This document shows positions 18,515-28,656 of a stretch of DNA of 64,000 nucleotides, piece by piece. Source of the stretch: Hyphomicrobiales bacterium (lineage in GTDB: Bacteria; Pseudomonadota; Alphaproteobacteria; Rhizobiales; Rhizobiaceae); contig QEVK01000022.1 of NCBI GenBank assembly GCA_003577315.1, forward strand, positions 18,027 to 82,026, in the 5' to 3' direction. The notes below the pieces were generated by a model. The model searched no databases. It was not told where the DNA came from and saw nothing but the letters and a program-made list of their open reading frames with translations. A program made the position numbers and the translations under genes. Position 1 is the stretch's first letter. Each line of letters begins with the position of its first letter.

Positions 18515-19381
18515 TCAAGCGTCCCCGCCTCGATGCCCGTCCCAGCCCGGGCCGAAGGTCACGCTGTCGGGGCCGTAGATGTCCTTGAGCGCCTCCGCGA
18601 TGGCCAGCCCTTCCGCGCGCCATGCCGCCTCGTCCTGCGGCGAGGGGAAGTCGGGCCCCCGCGGGGCGTCGTCGGCGGAAAAAGCGCTCTGGAAGCCGTC
18701 GTCCCATTCCTCGATGCGGTGGGCGAGGCTTTCCTCCACCCAGTAGAGGTGGCTGAAGCGCTTGCCCGTATCGGCGTTGACCAGCGGCTGCCAGCCGAAT
18801 TTGGGCGCAATGACGATGCGGGCCGGCGCTTGCCTGTCGTCTTCCTCCTCGTCCGGCGGCGGGTCGAAGGACGGCAGCGAGGGCGCGTCCCACGCCATGT
18901 GGTAGACGAACCACAGCGCCAGCCCCGAGGCGGCGAGCGCCGTGACGACGACGCCGACCGGCTCGTCGAAGGGCGCGAGCCGGCCCTGGCTCCACAGCCA
19001 CGCCACGCCCACCGCGACGGCGCTGTAGAGGATCGCCGCGTTGACGAGCTGCCTGCGCGAGGCCTCGTCGTCGTCCTCCGCCGGGATGAAGATCCGCCGC
19101 GCGCCGGCGATCCAGATCGCCTGCGCGGCCACGCTCGTCAGGAACAGCGGCAGCGCCCAGGCGCTCATCGTCATCAGCGCCGCGCCGCTGGCGCCCACCA
19201 GCACCGTCGACGCGCCGACGACCCAGCGTCGCCCGCGCTCCTTCGGGTCCTCCTTGCCGGCCGACAGCGCGGCCAGCGCCTTGTCGAGCACCGAGTCCAT
19301 CAGGATCGCGCGCAGGCCGAACCATCCGGCGAAAAGATAGAAGCCGCCCGCGAGGCGGAAAGCGATGTCGATTGCGTCCAT
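18515..19381 (-). CDS. Integral membrane protein of unknown function
   Basis: A 288-residue protein with an N-terminal half of about five transmembrane segments (for example AFRLAGGFYLFAGWFGLRAILM, VVGASTVLVGASGAALMTMSAWALPLFLTSVAAQAIWIAG, LVNAAILYSAVAVGVAWLW, VGVVVTALAASGLALWFVYHM) and an acidic soluble C-terminal half with KFGWQPLVNADTGKRFSHLYWVEESLAHRIEEWDDGF. The start ATG gives a hydrophobic N-terminus without a cleavable signal. I do not recognise the family; similar hypotheticals occur near mutL in Rhizobiales. It is 86 bp downstream of mutL on the same strand. Confidence 0.7.
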   Translation of the reverse strand: MDAIDIAFRLAGGFYLFAGWFGLRAILMDSVLDKALAALSAGKEDPKERGRRWVVGASTVLVGASGAALMTMSAWALPLFLTSVAAQAIWIAGARRIFIPAEDDDEASRRQLVNAAILYSAVAVGVAWLWSQGRLAPFDEPVGVVVTALAASGLALWFVYHMAWDAPSLPSFDPPPDEEEDDRQAPARIVIAPKFGWQPLVNADTGKRFSHLYWVEESLAHRIEEWDDGFQSAFSADDAPRGPDFPSPQDEAAWRAEGLAIAEALKDIYGPDSVTFGPGWDGHRGGDA

Positions 19382-19467
19382 GGGCCCCGCCTTTGCTTCG
19401 TCAAGCCGATGCTTCGTTGCCTTCCAGCGCGCCAATGCCGTGCGATTGCGGCCCCGCGGCGGCAGGC

Positions 19468-21300
<1,833 letters not shown>

Positions 21301-21377
21301 GCCCCATCATAGAGGGATTCGCCCCGGCGAGTCAGGCCGTCGCCGGCCTCGCCCCATCCATGCCGCCGGCTGAACGG

Positions 21378-21450
21378 ATCGCTAACCATTCCATCCGAAT
21401 GTCGCGGCCGGGCCCCGGCCCGCCGGGCCGTCCACGCCGATTCTTAACCT
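21378..21450. promoter_or_regulatory. Divergent promoter region with TAACC-type motifs
   Basis: The 207-bp gap between mutL and the GGDEF-EAL gene holds GCTAACCATT near 21381 and TTCTTAACCT near 21441. They resemble CtrA half-sites (TTAACC), but spacing does not match the full TTAA-N7-TTAA consensus. Confidence 0.25.
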
Positions 21451-21507
21451 CTCGATGCTGCAATGGCGGCGTGTGGAAATGCCGTAGCCGAGGGGGGTAC
21501 GGATTTG

Positions 21508-23625
21508 ATGGCATCGACCGGGGGGCGGCGCACGGGCGCCGACAGGCTGATCCTTTTCATCAGGAGCGCCTACTGGGTGGCGCTGTCGATCGTCGCGGCG
21601 ATGGCGCTGGCCACCTATCTGCAGCTCCAGCACATGATGGCGGCGCACCAGCGCGACGATGCGCTGATGGCGCTGGTCGACGCGCAAAAGACGCTGTCGC
21701 AGCGCATCGTGTTCCTCTCCAACGCCGCGCGGATGGCGACGCCCGAGGTCCAGCAATCGCTGATCGCCTCGCTGCGCGCCTCGACCAGGCAGTTCGAGAG
21801 GAACTACGACCATATCCTCGAGGTCACCCATGCCGACGGCTCCTCGCCCGCCGCCGCCCCGACCGTCGGCGCGATCCTGTTCTCCTCGCCCCACCATCTC
21901 GACTATTTCACCTCCAACCTCGCCGCCAACGGCTGGCGCATCGTCTCGGCGCTGGAGACGCATTCGGGCCTGATCGACGCGGGCGGCGGCTATCAGGGCG
22001 GGGCCGAGCGGGCGCTGCTCGACGACACCGTGGCGGGCGCGGCGCTCGACGGCTACACCGCGCTCGGCGAGCACCTCGCCGCCGACTCCCAGAAGCTCCT
22101 CGACCGCATGCTCGACGTCCACCGCATGCTGTTCTACGCCAAGATCGTCGTGATCTGCCTGATCGCGCTGTTCATCTTCCGGCCGATGACGGCGGTCATC
22201 AGGCGCCGCACCAGCGAGCTGGTCGAGGCGCGCAACTCCATGGCCTTCATCGCCGCCCACGACGCGCTGACCGGCCTGCACAACCGCATCTTCATGCGCG
22301 ACCATTTCGAGGTGCTTCTGAAGTCGGCGCAGCGGCGCGGCGAGCGGCTGGCGGTCATCCAGATCGACCTCGACCGCTTCAAGCAGATCAACGACACGCT
22401 CGGCCACGCCGCCGGCGACTTCGTGCTCACCACCACCGCGCAGCGCATGCGCGCGGCCTGCCGCGATTCCGACATCTGCGCCCGCCTGGGCGGCGACGAG
22501 TTCGTCATGGTCATGCCGGCGGCGGGCTCGACGCGCGACATCGACGACATGGCGCGCCGCATCCTCGACAGGATCAACCAGCCGATCCTCCACGAGGGCG
22601 CGACCATCGCGTGCGGCGCCAGCGCCGGCATCGCGGTCTATCCGGTCGATGCCGACAACGCCTCCGACCTTCTCGTCCATGCCGACCTCGCGCTCTACGC
22701 CGCCAAGCGCCAGGGCGGCGGCTCCTTCGCCTTCTTCTCCGGCGAGCTGCGACAGGAGCTGGAGCACCGCAAGCAGCTCGAGCACGACCTCGCCGAGGCC
22801 ATCGCCGCCGAGCAGTTCTCCGTCTACTTCCAGCCGCAGGTCTCGCTGGCCGACGGCGGCATCGCCGGCGTCGAGGCGCTGGTGCGCTGGCGTCACCCCC
22901 GGCGCGGCATGGTGCGGCCGGACGAGTTCATCCCCGTGGCCGAGAAGGCCGGCTTCATGCCGGCGATCGGCCGCATCGTCGTGCGCAAGGCCGTCGGCGA
23001 GGCAGCAAGCTGGCACCGCGCCGGCATCGAGTTCGGGCGGCTGGCGATCAACGTCTCCGGCACCGAGCTGCGCGAGCCCGATTTCATCGATTTCCTGTTC
23101 GCCAGGCTGGACGAGGCCGGCCTGCCGCCGCACAAGCTGTCGCTGGAGATCGTCGAATCGGTGATCCTCGACGACGAGAAGACCGGCATCGCCGCCAAGC
23201 TGCGCGAGATCAGGGCCAGGGGCGTGCATCTGGAGCTCGACGATTTCGGCACCGGCTACGCCTCGCTCAGCCACGTCAGCCCGAGCGAGATCGACCGGCT
23301 GAAGATCGACCGGCGCTTCGTCCACAATATCGACCTCGACGGCGAGAACGCCAAGATCGTGCGCGCCATCGCCGATCTGGCGCGCGGCCTCGGCATCGCC
23401 ATCGTCGCCGAGGGCGCGGAGACCGAGGCCGAGCTGTCGTCGCTGATGTCGCTCGGCTGCGATCAGGTGCAGGGCTACTCGATCGCCTTCCCGATGCCGA
23501 AGGCCCAGGCGCGCGAATGGCTGAGCGCGCGACGGCGCTGGCAGGGCGCGCAGGACGGGCAGGTGCTGGAGGAGCAGGCGCAGGACGGGCAGGTGCTGGA
23601 GGAGCAGGCGCGCGCCTCCGGCTGA
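21508..23625 (+). CDS. Membrane-bound diguanylate cyclase/phosphodiesterase (GGDEF-EAL)
   Basis: A 705-residue cyclic-di-GMP enzyme. An N-terminal membrane helix (YWVALSIVAAMALATYL), a periplasmic sensor of about 170 residues and a second helix (AKIVVICLIALFIF) precede the cytoplasmic domains. The cyclase site GGDEF is at 328-332, with an RxxD inhibitory site (RDSD) exactly five residues upstream, so product inhibition is expected. The EAL motif is at 456-458 (VEALVRWRHP), with DDFGTGYASL and AEGAETEAE also intact. Both activities look possible. ATG 21508 follows a G-rich ribosome site. The last residues are a duplicated ten-residue unit encoded by a perfect 30-bp tandem repeat. Confidence 0.92.
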   Translation: MASTGGRRTGADRLILFIRSAYWVALSIVAAMALATYLQLQHMMAAHQRDDALMALVDAQKTLSQRIVFLSNAARMATPEVQQSLIASLRASTRQFERNYDHILEVTHADGSSPAAAPTVGAILFSSPHHLDYFTSNLAANGWRIVSALETHSGLIDAGGGYQGGAERALLDDTVAGAALDGYTALGEHLAADSQKLLDRMLDVHRMLFYAKIVVICLIALFIFRPMTAVIRRRTSELVEARNSMAFIAAHDALTGLHNRIFMRDHFEVLLKSAQRRGERLAVIQIDLDRFKQINDTLGHAAGDFVLTTTAQRMRAACRDSDICARLGGDEFVMVMPAAGSTRDIDDMARRILDRINQPILHEGATIACGASAGIAVYPVDADNASDLLVHADLALYAAKRQGGGSFAFFSGELRQELEHRKQLEHDLAEAIAAEQFSVYFQPQVSLADGGIAGVEALVRWRHPRRGMVRPDEFIPVAEKAGFMPAIGRIVVRKAVGEAASWHRAGIEFGRLAINVSGTELREPDFIDFLFARLDEAGLPPHKLSLEIVESVILDDEKTGIAAKLREIRARGVHLELDDFGTGYASLSHVSPSEIDRLKIDRRFVHNIDLDGENAKIVRAIADLARGLGIAIVAEGAETEAELSSLMSLGCDQVQGYSIAFPMPKAQAREWLSARRRWQGAQDGQVLEEQAQDGQVLEEQARASG
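23551..23610 (+). repeat. Perfect 30-bp tandem duplication at the 3' end of the GGDEF-EAL gene
   Basis: Two identical, adjacent 30-bp units (23551-23580 and 23581-23610) each encode QDGQVLEEQA in frame. The duplication lengthens the C-terminus beyond the EAL domain without breaking the frame, and may be variable in copy number between strains. Confidence 0.9.
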
Positions 23626-23719
23626 ACAGGCCGCGCGACGGGCCGCGCCGGCCCATTGGCGCGGGCCGCCCGACGCACTAGAGTGCGCCGGCGACCATCG
23701 ATGCGAGGCAGGACCGGGA

Positions 23720-24031
23720 ATGACGCCCGAGCCGGACTATCCCGTGCTTTTCTTCGTGATAGCCGGCCTGTGGGGCGTGGCAACCGTCGCCGTGCTGATC
23801 TCGGCCGCGCGCCTGTGCTATCGCATCGAGGCGCGCTCCGGCCGCCCGCTGCTCAAGCGCGGCCTGCCGGGCTACGCCAACCTCGTTCCCGTCGCCTTCA
23901 ACGTCGGCGTGGCGAGGGACGAGGAGACGCAGGCGCTGCGCCGGCGCATGAACATGCGCCTTCTCGTCATTCTCGTGGGCTTCGGGTTCTTGTACCTTTT
24001 CCGGTGGGCCGCCGGGGTGCTATCGAGCTGA
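23720..24031 (+). CDS. Small membrane protein of unknown function
   Basis: A 103-residue protein with two predicted transmembrane segments: VLFFVIAGLWGVATVAVLISAARLCY near the N-terminus and MRLLVILVGFGFLYLFRWAAGVL near the C-terminus, joined by a basic cytoplasmic-looking stretch containing RDEETQALRRRMN. GACCGGGA before ATG 23720 serves as the ribosome site. No family was recognised. It lies between the GGDEF-EAL gene and the TRAP transporter, about 64 bp before dctP, and may be transcribed with either. Confidence 0.65.
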   Translation: MTPEPDYPVLFFVIAGLWGVATVAVLISAARLCYRIEARSGRPLLKRGLPGYANLVPVAFNVGVARDEETQALRRRMNMRLLVILVGFGFLYLFRWAAGVLSS

Positions 24032-24095
24032 CCACGACCGCCAGAGTCGCGCCTGCGCGCGTCGGCGGATTGCCCCGGCTTTCAGGGAGGATGAG

Positions 24096-25148
24096 ATGAA
24101 GCCCTTGTCGATACGCTCGCTCGCGGCCGCGGCCGCGCTCGCGGCGGCCGCATGGATGGCCGCGCCCGCGGCCGCTTCGGCGCAGGAGGTGACCCTGCGG
24201 CTTCACCAGTTCCTGCCGGCGCAGGCCAACGTTCCCACCAACCTGCTCTATCCCTGGGCCGACCGGGTCGAGGCGCAGTCGGGCGGCCGCATCAGGATCG
24301 AGCGCTATCCGGCCATGCAGCTCGGCGGCACGCCGCCGCAACTGATCGACCAGGCTCAGGACGGCACCGTCGACATCGTCTGGACGCTGCCCGGCTACAC
24401 GCCCGGCCGCTTCCCCACGACCGAGGTGTTCGAGCTTCCCTTCATGATGAGCAATGCCGAGGCCGCCTCGAAGGCCTATTGGGACATGTTCGAGAAGCAC
24501 ATGAAGGACGGCGAGTTCGCCGACGTCCACATCCTCGCCACCTGGGTCCACGGCCCCGGCGTCATCCATTCCAGCCGGCCGGTGGAGACGCTCCAGGACC
24601 TGCGCGGCATGAAGCTGCGCGCGCCGAGCCGCATCATCAACACGCTGCTCGGCGAGCTGGGGGCCACGCCGGTCGGCATGCCGGTTCCCGCCGTCACCGA
24701 GGCGCTGTCGCGCGGCGTCATCGACGGCGCCGTCATCCCGTGGGAGGTCGCGCCCTCGGTCAAGGTCGAGGAGCTCGTCAGCCACCACACGGAGTTCGCC
24801 GGCGGCGAGGCGCTCTACACCGCCACCTTCGTGCTGGCCATGAACAAGGCGCGCTACGAGAGCCTGCCCGAGGAGCTGCGCAAGATCATCGACGACAATT
24901 CCGGCCGCGAGGTTTCCGGCCTGTTCGGCCGCACGCAGGAGCATTACGACGGCCCGGCGCGCCAGCTTGCCGTCGACCGCGGCAATACCATCGTCGAGCT
25001 CGACGCCGACGAGGTCGCGGCCTGGAAAGCCGCTTCCCGGCCGGTGATCGACGGCTGGATCGCCGAGATGAACGGGCGCGGCCTCGACGGGCAGGCGCTG
25101 GTCGACGAGGCGCGGGAGCTGATCGCGAAATATACCGCGCAGCAATAG
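24096..25148 (+). CDS. dctP: TRAP transporter substrate-binding protein (DctP family)
   Basis: A 350-residue periplasmic binding protein of a tripartite ATP-independent periplasmic transporter. It has a Sec signal peptide cleaved after ASA (about residue 29) and the DctP family core: LIDQAQDGTVDIVWTLPGYTPGRFPTTEVFELPFM, LRGMKLRAPSRI with the conserved substrate-carboxylate-binding Arg, and GVIDGAVIPWEVAPSVKV. An AGGGAGG ribosome site precedes ATG 24096. Substrates of such systems are organic acids; the ligand here cannot be inferred. It is followed by both permease genes. Confidence 0.9.
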   Translation: MKPLSIRSLAAAAALAAAAWMAAPAAASAQEVTLRLHQFLPAQANVPTNLLYPWADRVEAQSGGRIRIERYPAMQLGGTPPQLIDQAQDGTVDIVWTLPGYTPGRFPTTEVFELPFMMSNAEAASKAYWDMFEKHMKDGEFADVHILATWVHGPGVIHSSRPVETLQDLRGMKLRAPSRIINTLLGELGATPVGMPVPAVTEALSRGVIDGAVIPWEVAPSVKVEELVSHHTEFAGGEALYTATFVLAMNKARYESLPEELRKIIDDNSGREVSGLFGRTQEHYDGPARQLAVDRGNTIVELDADEVAAWKAASRPVIDGWIAEMNGRGLDGQALVDEARELIAKYTAQQ

Positions 25149-25172
25149 GGCGGGCGGGGCAGGGGAGGCGCG

Positions 25173-25727
25173 ATGAGGATCCCGGCCGTCGCCGAAGCGC
25201 TCGCGCGCTGGCTGGCCATGCTGGGCGGGCTGGCGCTCGTCGCCGTCACCGGCCTCACCGTCACCAGCATCGCCGGCCGCGCGCTGACGCGCCAGGGGCT
25301 CGGGCCCATCCCCGGCGATTTCGAGCTGGTCGAGGCGCTGACGGCCTTCGCCGTGTTCGCCTTCCTGCCCTGGTGCCAGTTGCGGCGCGGCCACGCCACG
25401 GTCGACGTCTTCACCCGGGCGCTGCCGGAGCGCGCCAACCGCGCCATCGACCTTGCCGCCGAGCTCCTGATGACGCTGGTGGTGGTGCTGATCGCCTGGC
25501 GGCTGTGGCACGGCATGTGGGACAAGCTGCGCTATCACGAGACGACCTTCATCCTCCAGTTCCCGCTGTGGTGGAGCTTCGCCGCCGCGTTCGCCGCCGC
25601 GGCGGCGGGCGTCCTCGTCTCGTTCTGCGTCGTGGCGCTGCGCCTGCGCGAGCTTCTCGCCGTGGCCGACGATGCGGCCCACGATGCGGGGGGCGACGCG
25701 CCGGGCGATGCGGGAGGCGCTCCTTGA
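25173..25727 (+). CDS. dctQ: TRAP transporter small permease (DctQ)
   Basis: A 184-residue membrane protein with four predicted helices (LAMLGGLALVAVTGLTVTSIAG, ALTAFAVFAFLPWCQLRRGHATVDVF, LAAELLMTLVVVLIAWRLWHG, WWSFAAAFAAAAAGVLVSFCVVALRL). The segment WCQLRRGHATVDVF is characteristic of DctQ. It pairs with the large permease in the inner membrane and uses an ion gradient. Its TGA overlaps the next start codon, and it starts 24 bp after dctP. Confidence 0.9.
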   Translation: MRIPAVAEALARWLAMLGGLALVAVTGLTVTSIAGRALTRQGLGPIPGDFELVEALTAFAVFAFLPWCQLRRGHATVDVFTRALPERANRAIDLAAELLMTLVVVLIAWRLWHGMWDKLRYHETTFILQFPLWWSFAAAFAAAAAGVLVSFCVVALRLRELLAVADDAAHDAGGDAPGDAGGAP

Positions 25728-27046
25728 GCAATCTCGAGCTCGGCCTCTGGTCGTTCCCGGTGCTGCTGGGGCTGATCTTCCTGCGCATCCCGATCGGGCT
25801 CTCCATGCTCTCATGCGGGCTCGTCGGCACCTGGCTCGTCATGGGCACGACGGCGCCGATCCTGTCGCGGCTCAAGGTCGAGACCTACTCGACCTTCTCC
25901 AGCTACTCGCTGTCGATCGTGCCGCTCTTCCTGCTCATGGGCCAGTTCGCCTCGCTCGGCGGCATGTCGCAGGCGCTGTTCCGCGCCGCCAACGCCTTCC
26001 TCGGCCACCGCCGCGGCGGGGTGGCGATGTCGGCCATCGGCGCCTGCGCCGGCTTCGGCGCCATCTGCGGCTCCTCGCTCGCCACCGCCGCCACCATGGC
26101 GCAGGTGGCGCTGCCGGAGCTGAGGCGCTACGGCTATTCGGGCGCGCTCGCCACCGGCACGCTTGCCGCCGGCGGCACGCTCGGCGTGCTGATCCCGCCC
26201 TCGGTGGTGCTGGTCATCTACGCCATCCTGGCCGAGCAGAACGTGGCCAAGCTGTTCGTGGCCGCCTTCGTGCCGGGCGTGCTGGCGGCCGTCGGCTACA
26301 TGGTGGCGATCTCGCTCTATGTGCGGCTTTATCCCGAATCCGCCGGGTCGAGCCCGCGCCAGCCCTGGCGGGAACGCCTCGCCGCGCTCGCCGAGGTCTG
26401 GCCGGTGGCGGCCGTGTTCCTCGCCGTGGTCGGTGGCATCTACGCCGGCTGGTTCACGCCGACGGAGGGCGCCGCCGTGGGCGCGGCCGGCACCGGGCTG
26501 ATCGCGCTTGCGAATGGCGGCCTGACGCGCCGGACGCTCATCGAGGCCATCCTCGCCACCGCGACCTCGACGGCGATGATCTTCTTCATCGTCTTCGGCG
26601 CGGCGATCTACAACAGCTTCCTGGCGCTGTCGCAGCTTCCGGCCGAGGCCGCCGCCTTCATCACCGGGCAGGGCTTCTCGCCCTTTGCGGTGCTGGCCGG
26701 CATCCTGATCTTCTATCTCGTGCTCGGCTGCTTCATGGATTCGCTGTCCATGATCCTGCTCACCGTGCCGATCTTCTTCCCGCTCGTCGGCGGTCTCGAT
26801 TTCGGCATGGGCGCGGAGGATTTCGCCATCTGGTTCGGCATCCTCGTCCTGGTGGTGGTCGAGGTCGGGCTGATCACGCCGCCGGTGGGCATGAACCTCT
26901 TCGTCATCAACTCGATGGCCAAGGACATCCCCATCCTCGCCACCTATCGCGGAGTGACGCCCTTCGTCCTGTCGGACATCGTGCGCACGGTCATCCTCGT
27001 CGCCTTCCCGGCGCTGTCGCTGTTCATGGTGAAGTGGCTGTATTGA
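25724..27046 (+). CDS. dctM: TRAP transporter large permease (DctM)
   Basis: A 440-residue permease with about twelve hydrophobic segments. Family landmarks: FLRIPIGLSMLSCGLVG, AIGACAGFGAICGSSLATAATMAQVALPELRRYGYSGALATGTLAAGGTLGVLIPPSVVLVIYAI, and VGLITPPVGMNLFVINSMAKDIP. I chose TTG 25724, which overlaps the dctQ stop (TTGA) and gives the family-like start SNLELGLWSFPVLLGL; the frame is open far upstream but that part is a shadow. A few bases after its stop the convergent DUF442 gene ends. Confidence 0.9.
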   Translation: MSNLELGLWSFPVLLGLIFLRIPIGLSMLSCGLVGTWLVMGTTAPILSRLKVETYSTFSSYSLSIVPLFLLMGQFASLGGMSQALFRAANAFLGHRRGGVAMSAIGACAGFGAICGSSLATAATMAQVALPELRRYGYSGALATGTLAAGGTLGVLIPPSVVLVIYAILAEQNVAKLFVAAFVPGVLAAVGYMVAISLYVRLYPESAGSSPRQPWRERLAALAEVWPVAAVFLAVVGGIYAGWFTPTEGAAVGAAGTGLIALANGGLTRRTLIEAILATATSTAMIFFIVFGAAIYNSFLALSQLPAEAAAFITGQGFSPFAVLAGILIFYLVLGCFMDSLSMILLTVPIFFPLVGGLDFGMGAEDFAIWFGILVLVVVEVGLITPPVGMNLFVINSMAKDIPILATYRGVTPFVLSDIVRTVILVAFPALSLFMVKWLY

Positions 27047-27053
27047 GGGCGGG

Positions 27054-27389
27054 TCAGCCGTACTGCTGCCGCACCAGCGCGTAGAGGTTGGTGCAGCGCG
27101 TGCCCGAGCGGCAATAGGCCAGCACCGGCTTCGGCAGCTCGGCGAGCGCGCGCGCCTGCTCGTCGACGTTCTGCTGCGTCATCTGCCCGCTGACGACGGG
27201 GATGTAGCGGAACGCAAGCCCCGCCGCGCGCGCCGCCGCCTCGATGGCGTCGTGCGGCACCGTCCCGTCCTCGCTGTCGGGCCGGTTGGAGATCACGCTC
27301 CTGAAGCCGGCCTCCCTGATGCGGGCGATGTCCTCGACGCCGATCTGCGGCGCAACGAAATAGTCGTCGGTGATCTGGCGGAAGGTCAT
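27054..27389 (-). CDS. DUF442/TIGR01244-type phosphatase or sulfurtransferase-like protein
   Basis: A 111-residue protein of the TIGR01244 (DUF442) group, found alone or fused to Blh beta-lactamase-like hydrolases in rhizobia. The fold is that of dual-specificity phosphatases, with an active loop YCRSGTRCTNL (Cys93) that resembles the rhodanese CRSGxR loop. N-terminal MTFRQITDDYFVAPQIGVEDIARIREAGFRSVISNRPD is diagnostic. Function is unsettled; homologues have been linked to hydrogen sulfide detoxification and biofilm. It reads leftward just after the terminator of the acyl-CoA operon. Confidence 0.82.
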   Translation of the reverse strand: MTFRQITDDYFVAPQIGVEDIARIREAGFRSVISNRPDSEDGTVPHDAIEAAARAAGLAFRYIPVVSGQMTQQNVDEQARALAELPKPVLAYCRSGTRCTNLYALVRQQYG

Positions 27390-27462
27390 GGCGCTGCGTT
27401 TCCCGAAGTTGATCGGGCACTGATCTAGGCGCGCGGCCGCATCTTGCCAAGACAGGAAGGGC

Positions 27463-27490
27463 CGGATTTCCCGCATGTGCGGGAAATCCG
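27463..27490 (-). terminator. Terminator hairpin after the acyl-CoA degradation operon
   Basis: Perfect 13-bp arms (CGGATTTCCCGCA / TGCGGGAAATCCG) with a 2-nt centre lie 12 bp past the pimD-like stop. No T run follows on the minus strand. It could also act as a dyad operator for the DUF442 gene. Confidence 0.6.
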
Positions 27491-27502
27491 TTCTCCGCCG
27501 GC

Positions 27503-28654
27503 TCAGGCGGCCTGGAACAATCCGCCCCTCGCCGCCAGCGCGCGCAGATGGTGGTCGGCGTCGCCGAAGGTGGCGTCGATCATCGTCACCCGCTTGAAGT
27601 AATGGCCGACGGCGTATTCCATGGTCATGCCGACGCCGCCGTGGAGCTGGATGGCGTTCTCGCCGCAGAGCCGGCCGCCGCGCCCGATCTCGGCCTTGGC
27701 AGCATGGATGGCGGGCGCGCGCTCGGCCTCGTCGTCGCTGTCGGCCACCGAGGTGGCGTAGAGGGCCATGGAGCGCGCCTGCTCGATGGCGACGAACATG
27801 TCGACGGCCTTGTGCTGCAACACCTGGAAGCCGCCGATGGGAACGCCGAACTGCTTGCGCACCTTGAGGTAGTCGACGGTGAGCGCGTGCATCGCCCCCA
27901 TCGCGCCCACCGCCTCGGCGCAGAGCGCGGCGATGCCCGCATCGACGGCGCGGCGCGCGAGCGCGAGCCCGCCTTCGGGATCGCCGAACGCGGCGTCCGC
28001 CCCGACGGCGACATTGTCGAACGTCACCTCGGCCGCGCGCTGGCCGTCCTGCGTGCGGTAGCCGCGCACCGAGACCCCTTGCGCCTTCGCATCGACGAGG
28101 AAGACGCCGATGCCGCCCTCCTCGCGCACGGAGCCCGCCGTGCGGGCGGTGACGAACAGCCTGTCGGCGCTGTCGCCGCCAATGACGACGAACTTCTTCC
28201 CCGAGATGCGCCAGCCGGCGCCGTCCTTCGCGGCAAGCGTCTCGACATGGTGGAGGTCGAAGCGCGAGTTGCGCTCGCCCTGCGCGAAGGCGAGCCTGAG
28301 CGCGCCTTCCGCCACCGCCGGCACCAGCTCGGCGCGCTGGGCGTCGCTGCCGCCGAAGCGGATGAGCGCGCCGCCGAGCACCACGGTGGGCAGATAGGGT
28401 TCGAGCGCCAGCGCCCGGCCGAACGCCTCCATGACGATCATGGTCTCGACCGGCGTGCCGCCGAGGCCGCCGTCGCCTTCCGCGAAGGGCAGCGCCATCA
28501 GCCCCATCTCGGCATAGCGGCTCCACATCGCGGCGCTGAAACCCTCGGGCGAGGCCATGATGCGGCGGCGCTCCTCGAAGCCGTAATGCTCGGAAAGCAG
28601 CCGGTCGAGCGAGTCCTTCAGGATGGACTGTTCTTCTGTCAGGTCGAAATCCAT
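27503..28654 (-). CDS. pimD: Acyl-CoA dehydrogenase, PimD-like small subunit
   Basis: A 383-residue flavoprotein of the acyl-CoA dehydrogenase family: MDFDLTEEQSILKDSLDRLLSEHYGFEERR at the start and QLHGGVGMTMEYAVGHYFKRV near the C-terminus. It is encoded 2 bp after a second, sequence-distinct dehydrogenase. Such adjacent pairs form alpha2beta2 enzymes, for example pimeloyl-CoA dehydrogenase PimC-PimD of Rhodopseudomonas palustris. The gene order fusion protein, thiolase, large subunit, small subunit matches pimF-B-C-D. The symbol rests on this order and general resemblance; another CoA-linked carboxylic acid substrate is possible. Confidence 0.75.
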   Translation of the reverse strand: MDFDLTEEQSILKDSLDRLLSEHYGFEERRRIMASPEGFSAAMWSRYAEMGLMALPFAEGDGGLGGTPVETMIVMEAFGRALALEPYLPTVVLGGALIRFGGSDAQRAELVPAVAEGALRLAFAQGERNSRFDLHHVETLAAKDGAGWRISGKKFVVIGGDSADRLFVTARTAGSVREEGGIGVFLVDAKAQGVSVRGYRTQDGQRAAEVTFDNVAVGADAAFGDPEGGLALARRAVDAGIAALCAEAVGAMGAMHALTVDYLKVRKQFGVPIGGFQVLQHKAVDMFVAIEQARSMALYATSVADSDDEAERAPAIHAAKAEIGRGGRLCGENAIQLHGGVGMTMEYAVGHYFKRVTMIDATFGDADHHLRALAARGGLFQAA

Positions 28655-28656
28655 GG

